Source of the DNA: Clostridium sp.
GTDB lineage: Bacteria; Bacillota; Clostridia; Clostridiales; Clostridiaceae
Assembly (NCBI RefSeq): GCF_021372645.1
Contig: NZ_JAJFUC010000026.1
Span: 124,001 to 188,000 of the forward strand
Length of the DNA stretch: 64,000 bases
Reading direction: 5' to 3'
In this document: positions 1 through 8,242 of the stretch, one piece after another
How the letters are laid out: every line of letters begins with the position of its first letter
Position numbering within the stretch: the stretch's first letter is position 1
Notes under the pieces: model-generated
What the model was told of the DNA's origin: nothing
Databases searched by the model: none
What the model saw: the letters and a program-made list of their open reading frames with translations, nothing else
Translations under genes and position numbers: made by a program

Positions 1-34
1 TGATGCAGAAGAGTTTGCAGAAGCATTGATATAG
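1..34 (+). CDS. ftsY: FtsY C-terminal end (partial, SRP receptor GTPase)
   Basis: Only the last ten codons are inside the window; they read DAEEFAEALI and end at a TAG. This acidic tail matches the usual C-terminus of clostridial FtsY, the membrane-associated receptor for the signal recognition particle. The identification also rests on position: ftsY-ylxM-ffh is the standard order in clostridia. The call is an inference from a very short piece. Confidence 0.6.
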   Translation, partial: DAEEFAEALI

Positions 35-65
35 TATTATAAACTGTGAAATATGAATTTTCTGC

Positions 66-93
66 ATGTGTTAAGTAAAAGTACTTGACACAT
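66..93. repeat. Hyphenated dyad overlapping the ylxM -35 box
   Basis: The arms ATGTGTTAAGT (66-76) and ACTTGACACAT (83-93) pair over 11 positions with one T-G wobble and a 6-nt gap. The right arm contains the whole -35 hexamer of the next promoter. It could be a weak ftsY terminator, although no T tract follows, or an operator for an unknown regulator. Confidence 0.45.
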
Positions 94-113
94 ATAAATA
101 ATCCTGTTAAAAT
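85..113 (+). promoter_or_regulatory. Sigma-A promoter of ylxM-ffh
   Basis: TTGACA (85-90), a 17-nt spacer and TAAAAT (108-113) give a near-consensus housekeeping promoter. Transcription would start near 120, leaving a short leader before ylxM. Confidence 0.75.
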
Positions 114-137
114 CTTTTTTGTAGGTAAGGTGATTAA

Positions 138-467
138 ATGGAAGATAGAGTTGAGATTTCGTTGCTTATGGATTTTTATGGTCCATTACTAACTGATAAG
201 CAAAGTGAAATTATGCAGTGGTATTATAATGATGATTTATCTTTATCTGAAATAGCAGAACTTAATAAAACAAGTCGACAAGCTATTCATGATTTAATCA
301 AAAGATGTTATAAACAGCTTCTCTCCTATGAACGTAAGCTTAACTTACTTCAAAAGAGCATAAAACGCGAAAAAGAAATTATAAATTTTTTAGAACATTT
401 AAAAAATAATTATTCCATAGATAATGAGGATATTATAAAATATAAAGAAAAGCTAGAAAATTTATAA
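138..467 (+). CDS. ylxM: YlxM/UPF0122 family SRP-associated protein
   Basis: This 109-residue protein has an N-terminal sigma-70 region 4-like helix-turn-helix (QSEIMQWYYNDDLSLSEIAEL, then a recognition helix with SRQAIHDLIKRC) and a charged C-terminal helix. The family is encoded next to ffh and is thought to modulate the SRP GTPase cycle; it was long annotated as a putative DNA-binding protein. The ATG follows the SD-like TAGGTAAGG, and the stop lies only 13 nt before ffh, so the two are co-transcribed. Family identity is clear; the biochemical role is inferred from homologues. Confidence 0.9.
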   Translation: MEDRVEISLLMDFYGPLLTDKQSEIMQWYYNDDLSLSEIAELNKTSRQAIHDLIKRCYKQLLSYERKLNLLQKSIKREKEIINFLEHLKNNYSIDNEDIIKYKEKLENL

Positions 468-480
468 GGAGGATGTAAAC

Positions 481-1836
481 ATGGCTTTCGAAGGATTAGG
501 TGAAAAACTACAGGAAACTTTCAGGAAATTAAAAGGTAAAGGAAAGTTATCTGAAAAAGACATAAAAGAAGCCATGAGAGAAGTAAAGCTTGCCTTGTTA
601 GAAGCAGATGTTAACTATAAAGTTGTTAAACAATTTATTGCATCAGTCAGTGCTAAGTGCGTTGGAGATGAAGTACTACAAAGTTTAACACCAGGACAAC
701 ATGTAATAAAAATAGTTAATGAAGAACTTACTAATCTTATGGGTGGAAGTGAGAGTAAACTTAACTACAGTAGTTCAGGTCTTACAGTTATAATGTTAGT
801 TGGACTACAAGGAGCAGGTAAAACTACTATGTGTGGTAAGCTTGCATTAAACCTTAGAAAAGATAATAAGAAACCATTACTAGTAGCATGTGATATTTAT
901 AGACCAGCAGCTATAAAACAATTAGAGATTGTAGGAAAGCAAATTGAAATTCCAGTATTCTCAATGGGTGATAAAGTTAATCCAGTTGAAATTGCAAAGA
1001 ATGGAATAGCTCATGCAAAAGACAATGGAAATAATGTAGTTATTATTGATACTGCAGGTAGACTTCACATTGATGAAGAATTAATGCAGGAATTAAAAAA
1101 TATAAAAGAAAATGTAAAACCATCAGAAATATTATTAGTTGTTGATTCAATGACTGGTCAAGATGCTGTTAATGTAGCAGAAAGCTTTAATAATGATTTA
1201 GATTTAAGCGGAGTTATTTTAACAAAGTTAGATGGTGATACTAGAGGTGGAGCTGCACTTTCAATCAAAAGCATAGTTGATAAACCAATTAAATATGCTG
1301 GTATTGGTGAAAAGATGAATGATCTTGAAGTGTTCCATCCTGATAGAATGGCATCAAGAATACTTGGAATGGGTGATGTATTATCACTTATTGAAAAGGC
1401 TCAAGAAGCTATTGATGAAAAGGAAGCTGCAGATTTAGGTAAAAGAATGTTAAATCAAGAATTTAACTTTGATGATTATCTAATGGCAATGGAACAAATG
1501 AAGAAGCTTGGACCTTTAAATAAAATTTTAGAAATGATACCTGGCATGAATTCAAAGGAGCTTCAAGGAGTTGACTTTGATAAAGGAACAGAAGCACTTG
1601 ATAAAAGTAAGGCAGTCATTCAATCTATGACAGCTAAAGAAAGAAAAAATCCAAATCTTATAGTGAAATCTGCATCAAGAAAAAACAGAATAGCTAAGGG
1701 ATCTGGTACAAGTGTCCAAGAAGTTAATAAGCTCATGAAAGGCTATGAAATGATGAAAAAGCAAATGAAGCAAATGAAGTCATTCACAAAGCAATCAAAG
1801 AAGGGCGGCGGCTTATTTGGTAAGCTACCATTCTAG
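481..1836 (+). CDS. ffh: Signal recognition particle GTPase Ffh
   Basis: Ffh binds signal sequences of nascent membrane proteins and, with FtsY, delivers ribosomes to the Sec translocon. The 451-residue protein has the helical N domain, then the GTPase domain with GLQGAGKTT (108-116), DTAGR (190-194) and TKLDGD (248-253), and a methionine-rich M domain from about residue 300 that binds the SRP RNA. A lysine-rich tail ends the protein. AAGGAGG at 466-472 overlaps the ylxM stop and sits 8 nt before the ATG. Length and motifs are typical. Confidence 0.98.
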   Translation: MAFEGLGEKLQETFRKLKGKGKLSEKDIKEAMREVKLALLEADVNYKVVKQFIASVSAKCVGDEVLQSLTPGQHVIKIVNEELTNLMGGSESKLNYSSSGLTVIMLVGLQGAGKTTMCGKLALNLRKDNKKPLLVACDIYRPAAIKQLEIVGKQIEIPVFSMGDKVNPVEIAKNGIAHAKDNGNNVVIIDTAGRLHIDEELMQELKNIKENVKPSEILLVVDSMTGQDAVNVAESFNNDLDLSGVILTKLDGDTRGGAALSIKSIVDKPIKYAGIGEKMNDLEVFHPDRMASRILGMGDVLSLIEKAQEAIDEKEAADLGKRMLNQEFNFDDYLMAMEQMKKLGPLNKILEMIPGMNSKELQGVDFDKGTEALDKSKAVIQSMTAKERKNPNLIVKSASRKNRIAKGSGTSVQEVNKLMKGYEMMKKQMKQMKSFTKQSKKGGGLFGKLPF

Positions 1837-1913
1837 AAAAAAGACATATTTGGTTAAGCATTTTATGTGATACCTAAAATATATAATTACCTTTGAAGGA
1901 GGTGAAATTAAAA

Positions 1914-2159
1914 ATGGCAGTAAAAATTAGATTAAGAAGAATGGGTGCTAAGAAAGCTCCTTTCTATAGAATAGTTGTTGCAGATTCAAGATCACCAAGA
2001 GATGGTAAATTCATCGAAGAAATTGGATACTACAATCCTTTAACTGAACCAGTTGAAGTTAAAGTAAACGAAGAAAAAGCTAATAAATGGTTATCTAGTG
2101 GAGCACAACCAACAGACGTAGTTAAAAGACTTTTCACTAATGCAGGTCTTACTAAGTAA
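1914..2159 (+). CDS. rpsP: 30S ribosomal protein S16
   Basis: S16 is an assembly protein of the small subunit. The chosen start gives 81 residues beginning [11 protein letters not shown], the usual S16 N-terminus. An upstream in-frame TTG at 1893 is rejected because the SD GAAGGAGGTGA (1895-1905) lies after it and about 9 nt before the ATG. It is followed by khpA, rimM and trmD as in most Firmicutes. Confidence 0.98.
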   Translation: MAVKIRLRRMGAKKAPFYRIVVADSRSPRDGKFIEEIGYYNPLTEPVEVKVNEEKANKWLSSGAQPTDVVKRLFTNAGLTK

Positions 2160-2175
2160 TTTTTGGAGGTGAATT

Positions 2176-2201
2176 CCGTAATTAGTACATACTAATTGTG
2201 G
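2176..2201 (+). promoter_or_regulatory. Hairpin between SD and start of khpA
   Basis: The arms CCGTAATTAGT (2176-2186) and ACTAATTGTGG (2191-2201) form an 11-bp stem with two G-U pairs and a 4-nt loop. The strong SD GGAGGTG (2165-2171) is 36 nt from the ATG at 2208. If the stem forms, only 4 + 6 = 10 nt separate SD and ATG. It probably acts as a splint in the ribosome binding site. Confidence 0.6.
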
Positions 2202-2207
2202 ACGTTT

Positions 2208-2435
2208 ATGAAGGAATTAGTTGAATTTATGGCTAAATCCCTTGTTGATAATCCAACTGCAGTTACTGTTAATGAAGTAAATGAGGAGCAATCCATAATA
2301 CTAAAATTAACAGTGGCACCAGAAGATATAGGGAAGATTATAGGTAAGCAAGGAAGAATTGCAAAGGCTATAAGAACAGTTATAAAAGCTGTAGCAGTTA
2401 AACAGAATAAACGAGTTATAGTAGAAATCATCTAA
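2208..2435 (+). CDS. khpA: RNA-binding KH domain protein KhpA
   Basis: This small single-KH protein (75 residues) has the GKQG loop at residues 46-49 within IGKIIGKQGRIAKAI. KhpA partners with KhpB/Jag to bind RNA and affects cell elongation in other Firmicutes. The start MKELVEFMAKS matches homologues. An in-frame TTG at 2196 is possible but has no SD, and the only SD is separated from the ATG by a hairpin (see the separate entry). It sits between rpsP and rimM and is closed by a terminator. Confidence 0.9.
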   Translation: MKELVEFMAKSLVDNPTAVTVNEVNEEQSIILKLTVAPEDIGKIIGKQGRIAKAIRTVIKAVAVKQNKRVIVEII

Positions 2436-2441
2436 AAATTA

Positions 2442-2468
2442 AGAGTTAGGGTTAACCTAACTCTTTTT
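2442..2468 (+). terminator. Intrinsic terminator after khpA
   Basis: The arms AGAGTTAGG (2442-2450) and CCTAACTCT (2456-2464) form a perfect 9-bp stem with a 5-nt loop, followed by TTTTT. It separates rpsP-khpA from rimM. Confidence 0.85.
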
Positions 2469-2486
2469 AGGTATCTGAAAATTAAA

Positions 2487-2516
2487 TTAATGTATATTTT
2501 AGACATTATACGTTAA
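2487..2516. repeat. AT-rich inverted repeat upstream of rimM
   Basis: TTAATGTATA (2487-2496) and TATACGTTAA (2507-2516) pair over 10 bp with one wobble around a 10-nt loop. It lies between the khpA terminator and rimM, in the only place a rimM promoter could be. The function is unknown. Confidence 0.4.
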
Positions 2517-2564
2517 TTCTTTTAATACATTAAAAATTAAATATATAAAATAGAGGTGAAAAGA

Positions 2565-3062
2565 TTGGATAAATTATTTAAAATTGGTCAGATAATAAAT
2601 ACTCACGGAATTAAAGGTGAGGTTAAAGTTTATCCTTTAACAGAAGATGTTAATAAGTTTAAACGTCTAAAAACTGTTTTAGTAGGTGGAGTAGAAAAAA
2701 ATATCTTAGGAGTCAAATTTCAAAAGGACAGGGTTATATTAAAAATAGAAGGAATAGACTCTATGAATGATGCTGAAACGTATAAAGACAAATATATTGA
2801 AGTACCACGTGACAATGAACCTGAACTTCCAGCAGATACTTATTATGTTTCAGATTTAAAAGAATGTACAGTATACGATACTAATGAAAAAGAACTTGGA
2901 AGAATTTTTGATGTAATAAGCACTCCTAATAATGATGTATATTGGATTCAAGAACCTAAAGAATTATTGATACCAGTTCTTAGAGATATAGTACTTAGTG
3001 TTGATATAAACCTAAAAAAAATCCTTATTAAACCAGTAGGTGAATGGCAAGATGAGGATTAG
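2565..3062 (+). CDS. rimM: 16S rRNA processing protein RimM
   Basis: RimM helps mature the 3' domain of 16S rRNA and binds S19. The 165-residue protein has the N-terminal RimM barrel ([19 protein letters not shown]) and a C-terminal PRC-barrel ([17 protein letters not shown] onwards). An in-frame GTG at 2556 lies inside the SD GAGGTG, so the TTG at 2565 is chosen. The 3' end overlaps trmD by 11 nt, indicating translational coupling. Confidence 0.95.
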   Translation: MDKLFKIGQIINTHGIKGEVKVYPLTEDVNKFKRLKTVLVGGVEKNILGVKFQKDRVILKIEGIDSMNDAETYKDKYIEVPRDNEPELPADTYYVSDLKECTVYDTNEKELGRIFDVISTPNNDVYWIQEPKELLIPVLRDIVLSVDINLKKILIKPVGEWQDED

Positions 3063-3771
3063 TATATTGACACTATTTCCTGAAATGTTTTCTATTTTTG
3101 ACCATAGTATTATAGGCAGAGCGAGAGAAAATAATTTAGTTAATTTGAATTTATTAAATATACGAGATTATACTTTAAATAAACATAAAAAAGTTGATGA
3201 TTATCCTTATGGTGGTGGACCAGGTATGGTTATGGCACCTCAACCGATAGTGGATACTATTAGGAATGCAAAGGAAAATAATAAGGGTAAGGTAATATTT
3301 CTAGGGCCTAGAGGAAAGACTTTTAATCAAGAACTTGCAAAAGAACTTTCTAAAGAAGAGAATCTCATATTTCTATGTGGGCATTATGAAGGAATAGATG
3401 AGAGAGTTTATAAACATATAGATATGGAAATTTCACTTGGTGATTTTGTTTTAACTGGAGGAGAAATGGCTGCAATTCCAGTTATAGATTGCATTTTAAG
3501 ACTTATTCCAGGTGTTCTTGGAAAAGAAGAAAGCTTCATGGAAGAGTCTTTTTATAATGGGTTATTAGAATATCCTCAATATACTAGACCAGAAGATTTT
3601 GAAGGCGATAAGGTGCCAGAAGTATTATTATCTGGTCATCATGAAAATATAAGAAAATGGAGACGACTTAAGTCTCTTAAGATAACCAGAAAAAATAGAC
3701 CTGATTTATATGAAAACATTACTTTGACTAAAGAAGATATTAAGATTTTAAAGAATAATAATGATAAATAA
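3052..3771 (+). CDS. trmD: tRNA (guanine-N1)-methyltransferase TrmD
   Basis: TrmD methylates G37 of tRNAs reading CNN codons using S-adenosylmethionine, which prevents +1 frameshifting. The 239-residue protein starts [13 protein letters not shown] and shows the SPOUT knot signatures [11 protein letters not shown] and [10 protein letters not shown]. An in-frame GTG at 3040 would add four residues that homologues lack. The SD AGGTG lies inside the end of rimM, which it overlaps. Confidence 0.97.
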   Translation: MRISILTLFPEMFSIFDHSIIGRARENNLVNLNLLNIRDYTLNKHKKVDDYPYGGGPGMVMAPQPIVDTIRNAKENNKGKVIFLGPRGKTFNQELAKELSKEENLIFLCGHYEGIDERVYKHIDMEISLGDFVLTGGEMAAIPVIDCILRLIPGVLGKEESFMEESFYNGLLEYPQYTRPEDFEGDKVPEVLLSGHHENIRKWRRLKSLKITRKNRPDLYENITLTKEDIKILKNNNDK

Positions 3772-3786
3772 AATATATAATTTTTG

Positions 3787-3815
3787 TTGAAAAATAAAAA
3801 AATATGTGATATTAT
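3787..3815 (+). promoter_or_regulatory. Sigma-A promoter of rplS
   Basis: TTGAAA (3787-3792), a 17-nt spacer and TATTAT (3810-3815). Transcription would begin near 3822, just before the structured leader. Confidence 0.7.
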
Positions 3816-3823
3816 TGAATTTG

Positions 3824-3880
3824 TGCTAGTACGGGCGTTCCTCTGTCAGTATATATTATGTTAAGAACGTCAAATTATCT
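3824..3880 (+). ncRNA. Probable L19 (rplS) mRNA leader
   Basis: GGCGTTC (3834-3840) and GAACGTC (3865-3871) form a 7-bp stem with one G-U pair. It closes a 24-nt loop region between the promoter and the rplS SD. Firmicutes are known to carry a conserved L19 leader at this place, thought to let L19 repress its own synthesis. Assignment to that family is from position and stem; I could not test it against the covariance model. Confidence 0.5.
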
Positions 3881-3898
3881 TTAAGGAGGGAATGCACA

Positions 3899-4249
3899 AT
3901 GAACGAAATAATAAGAGCTATTGAAGCTGAACAAATCAGAACTGACCTACCAAACTTTAGAGTTGGAGACAACGTAAAAGTTTATGTTAAGGTTAAAGAA
4001 GGTACAAGAGAAAGAATACAAATGTTCGAAGGTACTGTAATTAAGAAACAAAATGGTGGATTAAGAGAAACTTTCACTGTAAGAAGAGTTGCTTTAGGAA
4101 CTGGAGTTGAAAGAACATTCCCAATGAATACACCAATCATTGAGAAGATCGAAATCTCAAGAAAAGGTAAAGTAAGAAGAGCTAAACTTTACTATTTAAG
4201 AGATAGAGTTGGTAAAGCTGCTAAAGTTAAAGAATTATTAACTAGATAG
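3899..4249 (+). CDS. rplS: 50S ribosomal protein L19
   Basis: L19 sits at the 30S-50S interface. The 116-residue sequence carries the family signature around [19 protein letters not shown] and ends with basic residues. AAGGAGGG lies 9 nt before the ATG. It has its own promoter and leader upstream and a terminator downstream, so it is largely independent of trmD. Confidence 0.98.
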   Translation: MNEIIRAIEAEQIRTDLPNFRVGDNVKVYVKVKEGTRERIQMFEGTVIKKQNGGLRETFTVRRVALGTGVERTFPMNTPIIEKIEISRKGKVRRAKLYYLRDRVGKAAKVKELLTR

Positions 4250-4253
4250 TATT

Positions 4254-4280
4254 AAAAGGGGCTGTTTCAGTCCTTTTTTT
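4254..4280 (+). terminator. Intrinsic terminator after rplS
   Basis: AAAAGGGGCTG and CAGTCCTTTTT pair over 11 positions with two G-U pairs and a 3-nt loop. The 3' arm runs into seven T residues. Confidence 0.8.
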
Positions 4281-4312
4281 ATACTTCCAAATAAATTTAA
4301 GGAGGAATCTAT

Positions 4313-5200
4313 ATGGCAATTAATTGGTTCCCAGGACATATGAAAAAAACTCAAAGAGAAATTAAAGAAAACTTAACATTAGTTGATGCTGTTATTGAAA
4401 TAAGAGATGCTAGAATTCCAAGAAGCTCAGCTAATCCAGATATTGAAAAATTGTTAGAAGGAAAACCTAGAATTATACTTTTGAATAAAAGTGATTTAAC
4501 TGATGGGGCTGTGACTAAAGAATGGATTAAATATTTAACTAAAGAAGATGTTAGAGTATTAGAAGTAAACTGTTTAAAAGGTGATGGACTCAAAAATATA
4601 AAACCTATGTTACTTACTCTTTTAAAAGAAAAGCATGATAGATTAAAATTAAGAGGTATGGTTAATATAACAACAAGAGTTATGGTTGTTGGAATACCAA
4701 ATGTAGGGAAATCAACCTTTATAAATAAAATGGCAAGAAATAATATAGCTAAAACAGGTGACAGACCAGGTGTTACTAAGAGCAAACAATGGATAAAAAC
4801 AGGTATAGGAATTGAACTTCTAGATACTCCAGGAGTATTATGGCCTAGATTTGAAGATGATGAAACAGCTTTAAATTTAGCTTTTACAGGAGCTATAAAG
4901 GATGAAATAATGGATATAGAAGAATTAGCCTTAAAGCTTGTAGAGAGACTACAAAAGAGTTATGCGTCTAAATTAAAAGAAAGATATAAGTTAGCTGAAG
5001 TTTTTGAAAATCCAGTAGATACTTTAGATGCTATAGGGAAAAAGAGAGGAACTCTAATTTCAGGAGGGCAAATTGACTATAATAGAATAGCTGTTATTTT
5101 ACTTGATGAGTTTAGAGGTGGGAAAATGGGGAATATTTCTCTAGAATTCCCAAAAGAAGATGAAATTGATAATAATCAATCAGGAGAAGAAAAAAACTAA
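4313..5200 (+). CDS. rbgA: Ribosome assembly GTPase RbgA (YlqF)
   Basis: RbgA is needed for late 50S assembly and binds near the L16 region. The 295-residue protein has the circularly permuted GTPase order: NKSD (58-61) comes before GIPNVGKS (127-134) and DTPG (171-174). The C-terminal RNA-binding domain follows. The SD AAGGAGGAA is well placed. The stop TAA shares its last A with the ATG of rnhB, so the two are coupled. Confidence 0.97.
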   Translation: MAINWFPGHMKKTQREIKENLTLVDAVIEIRDARIPRSSANPDIEKLLEGKPRIILLNKSDLTDGAVTKEWIKYLTKEDVRVLEVNCLKGDGLKNIKPMLLTLLKEKHDRLKLRGMVNITTRVMVVGIPNVGKSTFINKMARNNIAKTGDRPGVTKSKQWIKTGIGIELLDTPGVLWPRFEDDETALNLAFTGAIKDEIMDIEELALKLVERLQKSYASKLKERYKLAEVFENPVDTLDAIGKKRGTLISGGQIDYNRIAVILLDEFRGGKMGNISLEFPKEDEIDNNQSGEEKN

Positions 5201-6009
5201 TGATAATCAATAAAGATATAAAATCTTTGTCATTTGCAGAAATTAAAGAAGAAATAAATAAAATTTCAATAGTCGATTTATATAAAAATGGTGATAGTAC
5301 AAAAATTATAGATTGGTTAAAAGATGACAAGAGAAAGAACGTATTGTCTCTTAAAAATAAAACTCAAAGAGAATTATATTTATATTTAAATGAAGTCCAA
5401 AGAGTTAAATCAATGTATGATTTTGATAAATCTTTTGGAAATTATAGATATGTGGCAGGCGTAGATGAAGTAGGGAGAGGGCCTCTTGCAGGTCCAATTG
5501 TTGCCTGCTGCGTCATGTTGGATTTAAATGTTTTTGATAAAGATTTAATTCTATACTTAAATGATTCTAAAAAAGTAAAAAAATCTAACCGAGAAGAACT
5601 TTCAGAAATTATAAAAGAAAAGGCACTGAGTTATCACATAGCAATGTCTTCAAATGAGGAAATAGATGAAAAAGGTATAGCTTTTTCTAATAATAAAGTG
5701 TTTTTAGAAAGTTGTAATTCACTCAGTATAAAGCCAGACTTAATACTATCTGACGGATATTTAGTTAAGAATATTGACATAGAAAATAAGTCGATTATAA
5801 AGGGAGATACCAAAAGTGCATGTATTGCTGCAGCATCAATTGTTGCAAAGGTATATAGAGATAATCTTATGAAAGAATATGCTGAAAAATATCCGAACTA
5901 TGATTTTGAAAATAATGTCGGATATGGTACTTCAAAACATATAGAAGCTTTAAAAATGTATGGAAAATGTGATATACATAGAAATAGCTTTTTAACAAAA
6001 TTATTATAG
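5200..6009 (+). CDS. rnhB: Ribonuclease HII
   Basis: RNase HII cleaves RNA in RNA-DNA hybrids and removes misincorporated ribonucleotides. The signature YVAGVDEVGRGPLAG places the first two acidic catalytic residues at D89 and E90. A further acidic residue is in LILSDGY and the C-terminal segment contains NVGYGTSKH. The ~80-residue N-terminal extension is normal for Firmicute RnhB. Its start overlaps the rbgA stop (TAATG). Confidence 0.96.
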   Translation: MIINKDIKSLSFAEIKEEINKISIVDLYKNGDSTKIIDWLKDDKRKNVLSLKNKTQRELYLYLNEVQRVKSMYDFDKSFGNYRYVAGVDEVGRGPLAGPIVACCVMLDLNVFDKDLILYLNDSKKVKKSNREELSEIIKEKALSYHIAMSSNEEIDEKGIAFSNNKVFLESCNSLSIKPDLILSDGYLVKNIDIENKSIIKGDTKSACIAAASIVAKVYRDNLMKEYAEKYPNYDFENNVGYGTSKHIEALKMYGKCDIHRNSFLTKLL

Positions 6010-6057
6010 TTGCTGTAATTTTAGTAAATGAACAAATGTAAGTCGAGTTTAAGTAAA

Positions 6058-6104
6058 ACTCTATAAGAACATTGCAATAAGTAGTATTCTTATAGAGTCT
6101 TTAT
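6058..6104. terminator. Bidirectional terminator between rnhB and the UPF0102 gene
   Basis: ACTCTATAAGAA (6058-6069) and TTCTTATAGAGT (6087-6098) form a perfect 12-bp stem with a 17-nt loop, followed by a T-rich stretch. It lies between two convergent genes, so it can serve both. Confidence 0.7.
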
Positions 6105-6111
6105 CTTTTAA

Positions 6112-6196
6112 AGGAAACTTGACTCAAATACGCCGCTAAGCACGTAATTCACACTAAATCATAGATGCTCACTTATCTCACTTTTGGGTTCTCTAC
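6112..6196. repeat. Possible relic of a dispersed intergenic element
   Basis: This segment is less AT-rich than its surroundings and has no coding potential. It contains GAAACTTGACTCA, close to GAAACTTGATTCA in the 179-bp element at 20854-21032. Relationship to that element is tentative and based on this one shared string. Confidence 0.25.
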
Positions 6197-6565
6197 TTAT
6201 AGTCTAAAAGCATCTTTTATATGATTTATCTTTAAAAGTGTAGTTTGGGGATTTAAGTAAACTTCTATAACATCAAATCTTACATTAAGATCAACTAATT
6301 TTTTATAATAAATATAAGAGTTAGTAACTTTTATTATTGACTTCTGTTTTGAAAAATTGATTGATTCTTTAGGTAAACCATAGTCATAATTATATCTACC
6401 TTTAACTTCAACAATTATTAATAACTTATCTTGAATACATATAATATCTATCTCACCTAAGAAATTTCTGAAATTACAATCTAATATATGATATTTATTT
6501 TTCTGTAAATATTCTTTAGCTAAATTCTCACAATAATTACCTATCTCTTTATTTAATTTTTTCAC
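6197..6565 (-). CDS. yraN: UPF0102 / YraN family nuclease-like protein
   Basis: The 122-residue protein has a PD-(D/E)XK nuclease-like core: GEID (37-40) and EVK (53-55) after an N-terminal helix with the family pattern GNYCENLAKEYL. The biological role of the family is not established; links to Holliday junction or DNA processing have been proposed. It is the only gene in the first 49 kb on the minus strand, convergent with rnhB and divergent from comM. Homologues usually lie in the same direction as rnhB and comM. Confidence 0.88.
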   Translation of the reverse strand: MKKLNKEIGNYCENLAKEYLQKNKYHILDCNFRNFLGEIDIICIQDKLLIIVEVKGRYNYDYGLPKESINFSKQKSIIKVTNSYIYYKKLVDLNVRFDVIEVYLNPQTTLLKINHIKDAFRL

Positions 6566-6705
6566 TAAATCACTCCATCTTTAGATTAGTATTAGTTTAA
6601 TTTCATGTATTTAAGATTATTAACAAATTAAAATTAAGTTAAACAAATTTATTTTTTAGGATTAATATTTAAATGCGTGTCTATAATCCTTAATGGGTGA
6701 TTTAT

Positions 6706-8226
6706 ATGGCAGTAAAAATAATTAGTGCAACGCACAATGGCTTAGAAGGTTTTTTAATAAATGTTGAGGTAGATATATCTAAGGGGTTGCCAGTATTCAA
6801 TATAGTTGGACTCCCTGATACCTCAGTAAAAGAAGCTAAAGAGAGAGTTAGAGCAGCAATTACAAATTGTGGTTTTGAGTTTCCGCTTGGCAGAATTACT
6901 ATTAATTTGGCTCCAGCAGATGTAAGGAAAATAGGTTCTCTTTTAGATTTGCCTATTGCACTTGGAATTCTTATGGAGTCTAATCAAATATGCAGAAAAA
7001 GTATGAATGATTGCATAGTATTTGGAGAGTTATCATTATTTGGTGAACTTAAAGGCGTAAAAGGAACTATACCTATAATAATTGAAGGTGCTAAGGAAAA
7101 GATTAATAAGTTTATTTTTCCTCATGAAAATTTAGAAGAAAGTTACTATTTTGAAGGTGGAGAGTATTATCCCTTGAAAACTTTAAAAGAAGTAATTTCG
7201 TATATTACATATGAAGACGTACTTCCTTATGAAACAGATAACGAAATTAAAAGTAAAGAAAGTCATGATTCACTAGATTATGGTAGTATTATAGGTCAGT
7301 ATTCATCTAAAAGAGCACTAGAAATAGCTGCAGCTGGAAATCATAATATTATTCTCTATGGAGAACCAGGATGTGGTAAAACAATGCTTGCAAAAGCTTT
7401 AATATCAATTTTACCTTCTTTATCTCAAGAAGAATTAATAGAAATTGCAAAAATTTATAGTGCATGTGGTCTTATAAAAAAGACTTCACACATTAACAGG
7501 CCCTTTAGAGCTCCACATCATACAACTACAAGGGCTGCTTTAATTGGTGGAGGAAAGGAAATAAAGCCAGGAGAAATAACACTTGCACATAACGGAATAT
7601 TATTTTTAGATGAAATTTTAGAATTTAAAAAAGATGTTTTAGAATCTTTAAGAGAGCCACTTGAAGAGAAATGTGTAAATTTAAATAGAATTAGTGGAAG
7701 CTATCAGATGCCAGCAGATTTTCTATTAATTGGAGCATTTAATCCTGTTGAAAATAATGAAGATAAAGATGGTAATGATGATAAGTACTATTTTAATACT
7801 AGAATTAAGAAATACTCTAAAAAATTCTCAAGTGCTTTATTAGATAGAATTGATATTGTAAATTATGTACCTAGATTGAATTATGATGAAATAAAGAATG
7901 AAAAGGATTCATATGATTCAAAGATAATGAGGGAAAATGTTTTTAGAGCTAGGGAAATTCAAATGCAAAGATTTAAAAATACAACATATAAATATAATTC
8001 TGATATAAAAGGAAAAGATATTTTTGAAATATGTAGAGTTAATAAAAAATGTACAGAAATTCTAAAGCATTATTATAATACATCTAGTGTATCTTTAAGA
8101 GGATATGGGAAAGTAATAAAATTATCAAGAACAATAGCAGATATAGAAAATAAAAAGGACATTTTAGAAGGGCACGTTTTAGAAGCTTTTAGTTATAGAA
8201 AAAATATTAATGGAGAAATTATATAA
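6706..8226 (+). CDS. comM: ComM / YifB family AAA+ ATPase
   Basis: The 506-residue protein has an N-terminal Lon protease-like fold (residues 1-170), then a Mg-chelatase-type AAA+ domain with Walker A GEPGCGKT (219-226) and Walker B LFLDE (299-303), and a C-terminal lid. In naturally transformable bacteria ComM is a helicase promoting branch migration during integration of foreign DNA. It precedes dprA, another recombination factor. GTG at 6697 lies within the SD GGGTGA, so ATG 6706 is used. Confidence 0.93.
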   Translation: MAVKIISATHNGLEGFLINVEVDISKGLPVFNIVGLPDTSVKEAKERVRAAITNCGFEFPLGRITINLAPADVRKIGSLLDLPIALGILMESNQICRKSMNDCIVFGELSLFGELKGVKGTIPIIIEGAKEKINKFIFPHENLEESYYFEGGEYYPLKTLKEVISYITYEDVLPYETDNEIKSKESHDSLDYGSIIGQYSSKRALEIAAAGNHNIILYGEPGCGKTMLAKALISILPSLSQEELIEIAKIYSACGLIKKTSHINRPFRAPHHTTTRAALIGGGKEIKPGEITLAHNGILFLDEILEFKKDVLESLREPLEEKCVNLNRISGSYQMPADFLLIGAFNPVENNEDKDGNDDKYYFNTRIKKYSKKFSSALLDRIDIVNYVPRLNYDEIKNEKDSYDSKIMRENVFRAREIQMQRFKNTTYKYNSDIKGKDIFEICRVNKKCTEILKHYYNTSSVSLRGYGKVIKLSRTIADIENKKDILEGHVLEAFSYRKNINGEII

Positions 8227-8242
8227 AAGGGGATACAGATAA

